Part shown: one piece after another, positions 26,027-33,060 of the stretch | How the letters are laid out: every line of letters begins with the position of its first letter | How positions within the stretch are numbered: the stretch's first letter is position 1 | Origin: Candidatus Thioglobus sp. | Lineage (GTDB): Bacteria; Pseudomonadota; Gammaproteobacteria; Arenicellales; UBA868 | Assembly (NCBI GenBank): GCA_004212795.1 | Contig: SHBR01000007.1 | Coordinates: forward strand, 1-62,942 | Direction: 5' to 3' | Length of the DNA stretch: 62,942 nucleotides | Notes under the pieces: generated by a model | What the model saw: the letters and a program-made list of their open reading frames with translations, nothing else | The model's database searches: none | What the model was told of the DNA's origin: nothing | Made by a program: the position numbers and the translations under genes

Positions 26027-26898
26027 TGATTGAAAACTCAAAAGAGCGCATAAAAGGCTACGGCGCAGGAAATGTTGAAACGGTTATTTCTGTTGACGAA
26101 GTCGTTCGTCGAACAGCCGCTATTGCGGAAGATATTAGTATCAATCAGTTGGATAACCTTGCGGAAGGTAAGCCCTATGTTTCCCTTGAAAATTTGGAGG
26201 CGGGTTACGGGCAGATGCGGATACTCCATGGCATTAACTTGCGCGTTGCGCGAAAGCAGTCGTTATGCCTGATTGGCCCAAATGGCGCGGGGAAGTCGAC
26301 CGTACTCCATGCAATCTTCGGATTTAATAATATTTTCTCCGGCAATATCTTGATTGGAGAGGGCGAATCACAGATCGATGTCACGTCTCTAACGCCAAGC
26401 GAGAAGCTGGCGAAGGCCGGTATCGCTTACATTCTCCAAGATAAGTCAATTTTCCCCGGAATGACGGTCGAGGAAAATCTATGGATGGGCGGGTTTCTAA
26501 AGAATCAGGCCGCGGAGTCGAAGGCGGCAGCAGAGCGGGTTTTTGACAAATATCCGCAACTGGCTGCTCGTCGACGACATCAGGCGAAAGTGCTCTCGGG
26601 AGGCGAACGTCGATTGCTTGAGATATCCCGGGCCTTGGTCATGAATCCGGATGTCTTGTTGGTTGATGAACCATCGATCGGGCTTGAGCCAAAGTTTATT
26701 GATATGGTCTTCGAAATTCTTAATGACCTCCAGCATAATGAAGGTAAAACAATCATTATGGTAGAGCAGAATGCCAAGAAAGGTCTTGAGTTTGCCGATA
26801 TTGGATATGTAATGGTTTCTGGAAAGATCGCCATTGCGGGAAAAGGCAGCGACCTTCTGGACAATCCAAAAGTGGGTGAGTTGTTCCTCGGCGGGTAG
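26026..26898 (+). CDS. livF: LIV-type ABC transporter ATP-binding protein (LivF family) with N-terminal extension
   Basis: A 290-residue ABC ATPase in which the usual LivF core begins only at about residue 50 (YVSLENLEAGYG). Walker A is at about 84-92 (GPNGAGKST), the signature is LSGGERRLLE, and Walker B is VLLVDEPSIGLEP followed by MVEQNAKKG. The first 49 residues (MIENSKERIKGYG...) are polar, show no motif I recognise and are absent from the paralogue at 8.5 kb. The ATG overlaps the livG stop, which argues that the extension is really translated. No other start with a better ribosome-binding site is obvious. Confidence 0.9.
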   Translation: MIENSKERIKGYGAGNVETVISVDEVVRRTAAIAEDISINQLDNLAEGKPYVSLENLEAGYGQMRILHGINLRVARKQSLCLIGPNGAGKSTVLHAIFGFNNIFSGNILIGEGESQIDVTSLTPSEKLAKAGIAYILQDKSIFPGMTVEENLWMGGFLKNQAAESKAAAERVFDKYPQLAARRRHQAKVLSGGERRLLEISRALVMNPDVLLVDEPSIGLEPKFIDMVFEILNDLQHNEGKTIIMVEQNAKKGLEFADIGYVMVSGKIAIAGKGSDLLDNPKVGELFLGG

Positions 26899-27152
26899 TC
26901 TATTTTTCCAGTTGATAATTGCTGTGAGTTTGACCGATTGTGTATTTGGCAATTTGCGACTTAGATTGTCTGAGCTGTTTGAGCGGATGATAAGCAAGAA
27001 GATGTGCAATACATAAGCAAATGCTTTTGACTTCCACGACGAAACGTCGTCACTGTCATTTGTTTTTAAAAAAATTCGAGAGTTTCGAGTACGATCGTCG
27101 TAAAATACCGATCGAAAAAATTCCAGTTATAAAGAGTCAGACGGGAGGAAGT
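26899..27152 (+). promoter_or_regulatory. Intergenic region before serA with inverted repeat
   Basis: The 254 bases between livF and serA contain TTGACT at 27027-27032 (possible -35) and, just after it, ACGACG-AAA-CGTCGT at 27036-27050. No good -10 stands at the right spacing. The ribosome-binding site GGGAGGA at 27143-27149 serves the TTG start at 27153. A longer reading frame from 27021 translates to residues unlike any SerA N-terminus. Confidence 0.35.
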
Positions 27153-28121
27153 TTGAAAATTCTTTTTGCAGATAAGTTTCCACAGGATGGTGTAAATCAG
27201 CTTCATGAGTTGGGTCATGAATGTGATTTACAGCCTGATCTTGTGGGCGAGACCCTCCCCGCCGCGATTGGAGAGAGCGAAATTTTGGTCGTTCGTAGCA
27301 CTAAAGTGTCTGCGGATGTGATCCGGTCTGGAGAATCGCTAAGGTTAATTATTCGGGCCGGGGCAGGCACGAATACGATCGATAAGGAGTTTGCGGCGAG
27401 CCGCTCGATTCCTGTCTGTAACGTACCCGGTAAAAATGCTGCTGCGGTTGCGGAATTAGCAATGGGACTGATGATCTCTATAGATAGAAGAATTCATGAG
27501 AACGTAATCGATCTTCGGGCGGGTAATTGGAAAAAGAAAAAATACGCAGTGGCAAAGGGGTTGATGGGGCAAAAGCTTGGAATTATCGGGGTCGGTGCGA
27601 TCGGATTATCACTGGCTGAGCGCGCTCGTGCTTTTGGGATTCAGGTCATGGTTGTAGATAAACCCTCTAGAAGCGCTGAATCAAAAGCCGCTTTGTCAGA
27701 TCTTGGGATCGAAACCATTGCATCTTTACCCGAGTTATTACGGAAGGCAGACATTGTCAGTGTTCATGTTCCAAGCGCGCCAGAGACGAAGGGCATGATC
27801 AATGCTGAATTTTTATCGGATATGAAACCGGGAGCTGTATTAATTAATACCTCTCGTGGTGATGTGGTCGAGGAGTCAGCGTTATTGAGCGCGATGGATG
27901 AAAAAGGAATACGGGCAGGGCTTGATGTTTATGCTGATGAACCTGCGGTCAGCGAAGGTGAGTTTTCGTCCGCTCTCGCGAGTCATCCCAACACTTGTGG
28001 TACCCATCATATTGGGGCTTCGACTGAGCAAGCACAATCTGCAGTATCAGAAGGTGTACTGCAGATAATTAATACATTTAGTGAGGGAAAAATTCTTCAC
28101 TGCGTAAATGGTCAAGCGTAA
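27153..28121 (+). CDS. serA: D-3-phosphoglycerate dehydrogenase (short form, no ACT domain)
   Basis: I choose the TTG at 27153 because GGAGG stands just before it and the product then begins MKILFADKFPQ, as expected for the family. The 322-residue enzyme oxidises 3-phosphoglycerate in the first step of serine synthesis. The NAD site is GIIGVGAIGLSLAERA, the substrate/catalytic residues lie in INTSRGDVVEESAL, and the catalytic His is in THHIGAST. The C-terminal regulatory ACT domain of Escherichia coli SerA is missing, so allosteric serine inhibition of that type is not expected. serC follows after 20 bases. Confidence 0.9.
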   Translation: MKILFADKFPQDGVNQLHELGHECDLQPDLVGETLPAAIGESEILVVRSTKVSADVIRSGESLRLIIRAGAGTNTIDKEFAASRSIPVCNVPGKNAAAVAELAMGLMISIDRRIHENVIDLRAGNWKKKKYAVAKGLMGQKLGIIGVGAIGLSLAERARAFGIQVMVVDKPSRSAESKAALSDLGIETIASLPELLRKADIVSVHVPSAPETKGMINAEFLSDMKPGAVLINTSRGDVVEESALLSAMDEKGIRAGLDVYADEPAVSEGEFSSALASHPNTCGTHHIGASTEQAQSAVSEGVLQIINTFSEGKILHCVNGQA

Positions 28122-28141
28122 AAAATAATTTGGAGAAGTCA

Positions 28142-29227
28142 ATGAATCAAAGAGTACACAACTTTAGTGCGGGCCCTTGTACCTTACCGCTTGCAGTTCT
28201 CGAGGAGGGTCAAGCCGAGTTCGTCAACTACCACGATTCTGGAATGTCCCTGATCGAGATGAGTCATCGGGGCAAGCATTTTGTCTCGATTTATGATGAA
28301 GCAGTTGATTTAGTACGTTCGGTCTACGGCGTGCCCGATGAATTCGACGTGCTCTTTTTACAGGGCGGAGCGACATTACAGTTCGCGATGGTACCTATGA
28401 ACCTGTTGGGAGCGGGCAAGAAGGGGGGTTACGTCAATTCAGGAACCTGGGCAAAAGGTGCGTTGACCGATGCCGGCTTTTACGGCGAGGCCTATTCGGC
28501 ATGGGACGGCTCCACATGCGACTTCTCGCGGATGCCCTCTTCAAATGAGATTGAAATTCAGCCACATACCCGCTACCTGCATATCACATCAAACGAGACG
28601 ATCGGCGGGATTCGATTCGCGGATTGGCCCGAAGTAGATGTGCCGATGATCGGAGATATGTCCTCTGACTATATGTCGCGGCGAATTCCATGGGATCGGT
28701 TTGATTTGGTGTATGGCGGTGCTCAAAAGAACTTGGGGCCGGCAGGTATGGCGATGGTGATCATTCGTAAATCCGTTGCGCGGGACTGTAATCAGGACAT
28801 TGGCCGTTATTTACGATATGACATTCAGGCCGAAAAAGGTTCGATGTTCAATACCCCACCTGTGTTTCCAATTTATATGGTTGGCAAGGTCTTGAAATGG
28901 ATGCGTGATATAGGAGGTATAGATGTTATTGAGCGCATGTCAAATGAGAAGGCGGCGGATCTTTACCAGGCCATCGATAATAGCGAAGGATTCTATCGCT
29001 GTCCCGTAGACGAAGCCTCACGCTCGGTGATGAACGTTGTTTTTAGATTGCCGAGTGAAGACCTGGAAAAAACCTTCATATCTGAGGCGAGCGAAGCCGG
29101 CCTTTTAAATTTAAAAGGGCATCGTAGCGTGGGAGGAATTCGGGCGAGTATTTATAACGCGATGCCTGCAGATGGCGTGAGAGCGCTGACTGACTTCATG
29201 GCAGCTTTTAGATCAAGTCACTCCTAG
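28142..29227 (+). CDS. serC: Phosphoserine aminotransferase
   Basis: A 361-residue PLP enzyme that transaminates 3-phosphohydroxypyruvate to phosphoserine. The ATG at 28142 has GGAGA five bases upstream; a TTG 12 bases earlier is less likely. Motifs include the N-terminal NFSAGPCTLP, FLQGGATLQFAM, THE-type strand HITSNETIGGIRF and the PLP lysine in YGGAQKNLGPAG. Together with serA it makes the serine pathway, except for the phosphatase serB, which is not in the window. Confidence 0.95.
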   Translation: MNQRVHNFSAGPCTLPLAVLEEGQAEFVNYHDSGMSLIEMSHRGKHFVSIYDEAVDLVRSVYGVPDEFDVLFLQGGATLQFAMVPMNLLGAGKKGGYVNSGTWAKGALTDAGFYGEAYSAWDGSTCDFSRMPSSNEIEIQPHTRYLHITSNETIGGIRFADWPEVDVPMIGDMSSDYMSRRIPWDRFDLVYGGAQKNLGPAGMAMVIIRKSVARDCNQDIGRYLRYDIQAEKGSMFNTPPVFPIYMVGKVLKWMRDIGGIDVIERMSNEKAADLYQAIDNSEGFYRCPVDEASRSVMNVVFRLPSEDLEKTFISEASEAGLLNLKGHRSVGGIRASIYNAMPADGVRALTDFMAAFRSSHS

Positions 29228-29245
29228 TTGATAAGCATTTAAGAA

Positions 29246-30475
29246 ATGACTGAAATTCACGCCTTCAAGCCTTATCTGGTGTCGGCTGCGGCCGCCACGA
29301 CCGTTGTCAGTCCTGCTTATGATTCAATGAGTTCATCTGAAAGACTGAGCTATCGACAGGCCCACCCTGAAAATTACATCAATGTGATGCGTACGACCGA
29401 TGATTTCCCGGAAGGCGAGCGCCCCTCGGAGTCCCGGATTACTGCCGAAAATATTGAAGAGCTGCAGAAGTTGCGTGACAGCGGGGCTTTCACTTTATGT
29501 AAAGAAGAAGGCGTGTTTGTCTATCAAGTGGAAATCGACGGCCACCGACAAACCGGGATTGTTGCCGAAATCCCGATCGAAGAATATGGCACTGGTGTTG
29601 TCAGGAAACATGAAGAAACTCGCAAGGAGCATGAGTTGCGTCTTGTGAGTTACTTGAACGATGTTGGAGCAAGTTCAAGCCCTGTCTGCCTGGCTTATAA
29701 AAGCAGAGTCGACATCGATAACTTGGTAAATAAAGTTTTTCTAGACGAGCCGTTACTCGATTTTGATTTGCCGGACGGCCTTCGCCAAAAACTTTGGCAG
29801 ATCACAGATGCTGAAACACTTGCGCAATTAAGAGAGGGTTTTAGTGAGGTTTCTGCAACTTATTTGACCGATGGACATCATCGGGCCGCATCAACGCTTC
29901 GATATGCAGCAGGCTGTCACGAAAAAGGCAAAGGCGATGGACCGTGGGATTATTTACTCGTTGTAATGTTTCCGGCTGAGCAGCTTCGTGTTCTACCATT
30001 TAATCGTTGTGTTCGAGATCTGGGTTCGATTACCGAGCATCAATTACTAGATCAAATCAAAACCCATTTCTTTTTGGAGCCGGTACCGGCAATGGAATCG
30101 TCACTTCCTCAGCGTCGGGGAGAATTCTTGATGCTGGTGGATGGCGATGCTTACCAGTTAATTCGACGAACCGACTTCGAGAGTTCATCTCCTGTTAAAA
30201 ATCTGGATGTCAGTTTTCTCCAGGACTATCTTTTGTCTCCTATTCTGGGCATTCAGGATGCGAGAGGAGACCCCCGGCTTGATTATGTGACGGGTGACTC
30301 GGGTCTTGCGGGCTTAATTCAGCGGTCGCAGCAGGGATGGCGGCTTGGCTTTGCCTGCTATCCGACCTCTATGGAAGAGTTAATGGCGGTTGCCGATGCG
30401 GGAGAGGTCATGCCGCCGAAGTCAACCTGCTTTGATCCTAAGCCTCGATCTGGACTTTTTCTTAAGATGTCCTGA
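29246..30475 (+). CDS. DUF1015 family protein
   Basis: A 409-residue protein of the DUF1015 family, recognisable from the start IHAFKPYLVSAAAATTVVSPAYDSMS, the VRKHEETRKEHELRLVSYL segment and the YLTDGHHRAASTLRYA motif. Its biochemical function is unknown; family members very often lie beside serA or serC, as here (18 bases after serC), so a role in serine or phosphoserine metabolism is a reasonable guess. The repeated GHHR-type His and Arg residues suggest a phosphate or metal site. A terminator follows directly. Confidence 0.85.
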   Translation: MTEIHAFKPYLVSAAAATTVVSPAYDSMSSSERLSYRQAHPENYINVMRTTDDFPEGERPSESRITAENIEELQKLRDSGAFTLCKEEGVFVYQVEIDGHRQTGIVAEIPIEEYGTGVVRKHEETRKEHELRLVSYLNDVGASSSPVCLAYKSRVDIDNLVNKVFLDEPLLDFDLPDGLRQKLWQITDAETLAQLREGFSEVSATYLTDGHHRAASTLRYAAGCHEKGKGDGPWDYLLVVMFPAEQLRVLPFNRCVRDLGSITEHQLLDQIKTHFFLEPVPAMESSLPQRRGEFLMLVDGDAYQLIRRTDFESSSPVKNLDVSFLQDYLLSPILGIQDARGDPRLDYVTGDSGLAGLIQRSQQGWRLGFACYPTSMEELMAVADAGEVMPPKSTCFDPKPRSGLFLKMS

Positions 30476-30478
30476 CTG

Positions 30479-30510
30479 CTCGCTTCTGGGCCCTAGCGAG
30501 TCAATTTTTT
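30479..30510 (+). terminator. Terminator after DUF1015 gene
   Basis: CTCGCT (30479-30484) pairs with AGCGAG (30495-30500) around a 10-base loop containing GGGCCC, followed by TCAATTTTTT. It ends the serA-serC-DUF1015 transcript and separates it from the corrinoid operon. Confidence 0.7.
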
Positions 30511-30724
30511 GACTTCTCTGGCCAGGGGCTCTGCGGTTCCACCACGATTTGAAACCCTGTGACGGTCTGTTATGTCTGATGACCGAGAACGGGAGACCAT
30601 CATTTTTAGAAGGCAGATGTCGCCCCGCGATGACGCTGTGTCGCCAGTGAAACACTATCTTTTAACTTCAAAATTAGAATTGATGATATCGATAATGTTT
30701 TTTTAGACATAGGAAACTGTCTTT
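30511..30724 (+). promoter_or_regulatory. Leader/promoter region of corrinoid C1 operon
   Basis: About 140 G+C-richer bases precede an A+T-rich stretch that runs into the start at 30725. Several segments can pair, for example GGTCT with AGACC enclosing CCG-AGAA-CGG. I compared it by eye with cobalamin, SAM, glycine and tetrahydrofolate riboswitches and with 4.5S and 6S RNA and found no convincing match. The ribosome-binding site is AGGAA at 30711-30715. Confidence 0.35.
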
Positions 30725-31426
30725 ATGAGTGATGACCAGTCTGACGACCTTGATCTAAGCACCCTATCTGACGAAGAACTGGTGGAGCAGATGCATGACG
30801 ATCTTTATGATGGGTTAAAGGAGGAAATTGAAGAAGGCACCAACATTCTCCTGGGCCGAGGATGGAGCCCGGATAAGGTGTTATCGGACGCACTTGTTGA
30901 AGGTATGCGGATCGTCGGGATTGATTTTCGAGATGGCATTCTTTTTGTACCTGAAGTCCTGATGGCGGCAAATGCAATGAAGGGCGGAATGGCGATTCTT
31001 CGGCCTTTGCTGGCTGAGACGGGGGCTGAATCAATAGGGACGGTCGTTATCGGCACAGTGAAAGGTGATATTCACGATATTGGTAAAAATCTCGTGGGAA
31101 TGATGCTCGAGGGTGCTGGATTCGAAGTATTTGATCTGGGTATTAATAATCCGGTTGAGAACTATTTAGAGGCAATTGAAAAACATAAGCCTGATATCGT
31201 TGGCATGTCTGCACTTCTAACGACGACTATGCCCTATATGAAAGTCGTTATCGACACGATGGTTGAGCAAGGTATTAGAGAGGATTTCATCGTGTTGGTG
31301 GGGGGCGCGCCTCTTAACGAGGAATTTGGTACCGCAATCGGTGCCGACGCGTATTGTCGTGATGCTGCAGTAGCGGTTGAGACAGCGACGCAGTTAATCG
31401 CTGACCGACGGGCTGCACACGCGTAG
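30725..31426 (+). CDS. Methyltransferase cognate corrinoid protein (MtbC/MttC/MtgC-like)
   Basis: A 233-residue cobalamin-binding protein. A helical cap domain (about residues 15-95, with LSDALVEGMRIVGIDFRDGILFVPEVLMAANAM) precedes a Rossmann-like B12 domain (about 103-230). The lower-ligand motif DxHxxG is exact: Asp115, His117, Gly120 in GDIHDIGKN. Further B12 contacts are VGMSALLTTTMPYM and VGGAPL. In this family a substrate-specific methyltransferase methylates Co(I), and the methyl group is then passed to an acceptor. Here the acceptor is presumably H4folate via the methyltransferase at 34.1 kb. This is the first gene of the operon. Confidence 0.93.
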   Translation: MSDDQSDDLDLSTLSDEELVEQMHDDLYDGLKEEIEEGTNILLGRGWSPDKVLSDALVEGMRIVGIDFRDGILFVPEVLMAANAMKGGMAILRPLLAETGAESIGTVVIGTVKGDIHDIGKNLVGMMLEGAGFEVFDLGINNPVENYLEAIEKHKPDIVGMSALLTTTMPYMKVVIDTMVEQGIREDFIVLVGGAPLNEEFGTAIGADAYCRDAAVAVETATQLIADRRAAHA

Positions 31427-31462
31427 TTGTGGTTACACCGGATTGATACGTTTTTATTGGAA

Positions 31463-31492
31463 GGGGCTTGATTCCCGAAGGGATCAAGTTCC
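31463..31492 (+). promoter_or_regulatory. Intercistronic hairpin after the corrinoid protein gene
   Basis: GGGGCTTGAT (31463-31472) pairs with ATCAAGTTCC (31483-31492, two G-T pairs), and inside it CCC pairs with GGG around a GAA loop with one bulged T. No U-tract follows. It probably stabilises the upstream message or causes partial termination, favouring the corrinoid protein. Confidence 0.55.
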
Positions 31493-31525
31493 GTTCGACC
31501 GACTAGCACAAACACTAGTGCGTTT

Positions 31526-32146
31526 ATGACCTCGCCGGCGAGTTCAGCATCGAGCCTGGTAATTGCATGTGGTGCACTCGCTCATGAAATTACCGCCCTT
31601 AAGCGAATGAGCGGGTGGGATCATCTGGTCGTGGCGTGTCTACCGGCCAGTCTTCACAATCGGCCCGAGCAAATTGCAACCAAGGTCAAACAGAAAATTG
31701 ACGAGTCCCGTGATAAGTATAGATCTATATTTGTGGCTTATGCAGATTGCGGGACGGGTGGGATGCTCGATCGCGTGCTTGAGAAAGAAGGTATTGAACG
31801 GCTTCCGGGCGCCCATTGTTATGAATTTTTCATGGGTTCTGATCAATTTGAGAAATGTTCTAATCAAGAACCCGGAACTTTTTATTTAACTGATTTTTTA
31901 GCGCAGCATTTCGAACGACTTATCATGGTTGAGTTGGGAATTCGCGATCATCCTGAGTTGCTTGAAATGTATTTTTCGAATTACACGAAACTGATTTATC
32001 TGTCTCAATCAGATACGCCACGTTTCCTAGCAATGGCCCGCGCTGCGGCGGAGACGCTTAAACTTGATTTTGAGCACGTGGTAACGGGTTACGGCGAATT
32101 AAGAGTTGAGCTCTCAGAGTTTGCGTCAGATTGCGCGGCCAACTAG
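31526..32146 (+). CDS. DUF1638 domain protein in corrinoid C1 operon
   Basis: A 206-residue protein of the DUF1638 family. Its fingerprint is CGALAHEI near the N-terminus, CLPASLHNRPEQI, YADCGTGGMLD, GAHCYEFFMG and YLTDFLAQHF. The conserved Cys, His and Glu residues could make a metal or cofactor site, but no activity is established as far as I know. Relatives are found next to corrinoid proteins and MttB-type methyltransferases, so a job in corrinoid-dependent C1 transfer is likely by context. There is no signal peptide; it should be cytoplasmic. Confidence 0.82.
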   Translation: MTSPASSASSLVIACGALAHEITALKRMSGWDHLVVACLPASLHNRPEQIATKVKQKIDESRDKYRSIFVAYADCGTGGMLDRVLEKEGIERLPGAHCYEFFMGSDQFEKCSNQEPGTFYLTDFLAQHFERLIMVELGIRDHPELLEMYFSNYTKLIYLSQSDTPRFLAMARAAAETLKLDFEHVVTGYGELRVELSEFASDCAAN

Positions 32147-32148
32147 TT

Positions 32149-32163
32149 TTTTGTTCAACAAAA
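32149..32163 (+). repeat. 15-base inverted repeat
   Basis: TTTTGTT-C-AACAAAA lies directly after the DUF1638 stop. It is A+T-rich with a single central base, so it forms a poor RNA hairpin; a protein site or chance are the alternatives. Confidence 0.3.
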
Positions 32164-32230
32164 CAGGTGTTCAAAGGCCTCGAAGAACGGAGTTAAGGTC
32201 TTTTAAAAGCGATGTAAGGGAGATTTAAAG

Positions 32231-32533
32231 GTGGCTAAGTTAATTACTGTTTTTTGGCGCGATATTCCTTCTCAGGTAATGAGTCGCAAGGGACGAGAGA
32301 CGAGTAAGATTTTATTAAGCGAGCGATTTCAGGATGCGATTGATCGGGCAGCGATGCGTGCCGGTAAAGGATCCTCGGATGCCTATATGAGTGAGTGGCG
32401 AAGAGATACAGTGCCTTGTGGTGATGATGATCTCGAAGCGGTGGTGAAGGCTCGCGCCGACGAACTCGAGGCCGGTTTCTCTGATGAAGATCTTTTGGCG
32501 CTGGTTCGAGCCAAAGGTATCAAAGACACCTAG
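32231..32533 (+). CDS. Small 'virulence factor' domain protein (Virulence_fact family)
   Basis: A 100-residue protein starting at a GTG with GGGAG upstream. The N-terminus AKLITVFWRDIPSQVMSRKGR and the WRRDTVPCGDD segment match the small family labelled 'virulence factor' in domain databases; the label is historical and gives no real function. Members recur in corrinoid-dependent methyl-transfer operons, which is the only clue. The C-terminus is acidic and helical. It sits between the DUF1638 gene and the MetV-like gene, on the same strand. Confidence 0.72.
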   Translation: MAKLITVFWRDIPSQVMSRKGRETSKILLSERFQDAIDRAAMRAGKGSSDAYMSEWRRDTVPCGDDDLEAVVKARADELEAGFSDEDLLALVRAKGIKDT

Positions 32534-32568
32534 CATTGAATCAACCGAAATAGTAGAGAACCAGAACC

Positions 32569-33060
32569 GTGTATCGGATGAGACAATGGTCAGTGCGAAA
32601 TGCTCGGATGCTCGAGTGGCTCTACAGACGTGTTGAAGGCGCATTAACGCTGTTGCACCCTCTTTGGCTGTGGGCGGGCTATAACCGCATTGAAAAGCCT
32701 GTTCGCAGTATTGAGCGACTTATTAAGAGTGCAATGTTCGATTGTAATATGTGCGGAAGTTGTGTTTTGAGTCAGACGGGCATGTCTTGCCCAATGAATT
32801 GTCCAAAAGAGTTGCGCAATGGCCCTTGTGGTGGCGTTCGCGAGCACGGATATTGCGAGGTTAAGCCTGAGATGCGCTGTGTTTGGGTAGATGCCTGGGA
32901 AGGGGCTCAAAAGATGCGCGGGGGAGATAGTATCCAACATGTCCAGCCTCCGCTCGCTAACGACACTCGGGGTCGATCGTCGTGGTTGAGTGAGGTGCGT
33001 AAAAAACGCGACGAAAATTTTTTGTTAAGGGTCAAAGATCCGAGCAATGATGCCAACTGA
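32569..33060 (+). CDS. Methylene-tetrahydrofolate reductase C-terminal domain protein (MetV-like)
   Basis: A 163-residue Cys-rich protein. It starts at a GTG (MYRMRQWSVRNAR) and an ATG three codons later is possible. The core DCNMCGSCVLSQTGMSCPMNCPKELRNGPCGGVREHGYCEVKPEMRCVW carries eight Cys, enough for an Fe-S cluster and/or zinc. In acetogens the corresponding MetV subunit works with MetF in a methylene-H4folate reductase complex; the MetF-like partner is encoded next, overlapping by 14 bases. The complex here would most likely oxidise methyl-H4folate, given the rest of the operon. Confidence 0.85.
   Translation: MYRMRQWSVRNARMLEWLYRRVEGALTLLHPLWLWAGYNRIEKPVRSIERLIKSAMFDCNMCGSCVLSQTGMSCPMNCPKELRNGPCGGVREHGYCEVKPEMRCVWVDAWEGAQKMRGGDSIQHVQPPLANDTRGRSSWLSEVRKKRDENFLLRVKDPSNDAN

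Noticed and set aside
4586-26898. Recent tandem duplication of the LIV transporter operon
   Set aside because: Gene order is the same, but binding proteins, permeases and ATPases differ throughout and the second LivF has an extension; these are old paralogues, not a repeat.
27021-27152. 44-residue N-terminal extension of SerA from an ATG at 27021
   Set aside because: The extra residues do not resemble SerA and lack a ribosome-binding site, whereas the TTG at 27153 has GGAGG and the correct family N-terminus.
30511-30724. 4.5S RNA, 6S RNA, cobalamin or tetrahydrofolate riboswitch
   Set aside because: A short GGGGCTCTG start recalls 4.5S RNA, but the GGAA-type apical loop and symmetric internal loops are missing; B12-box and folate-aptamer motifs are also missing. 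Kept only as an unidentified leader.
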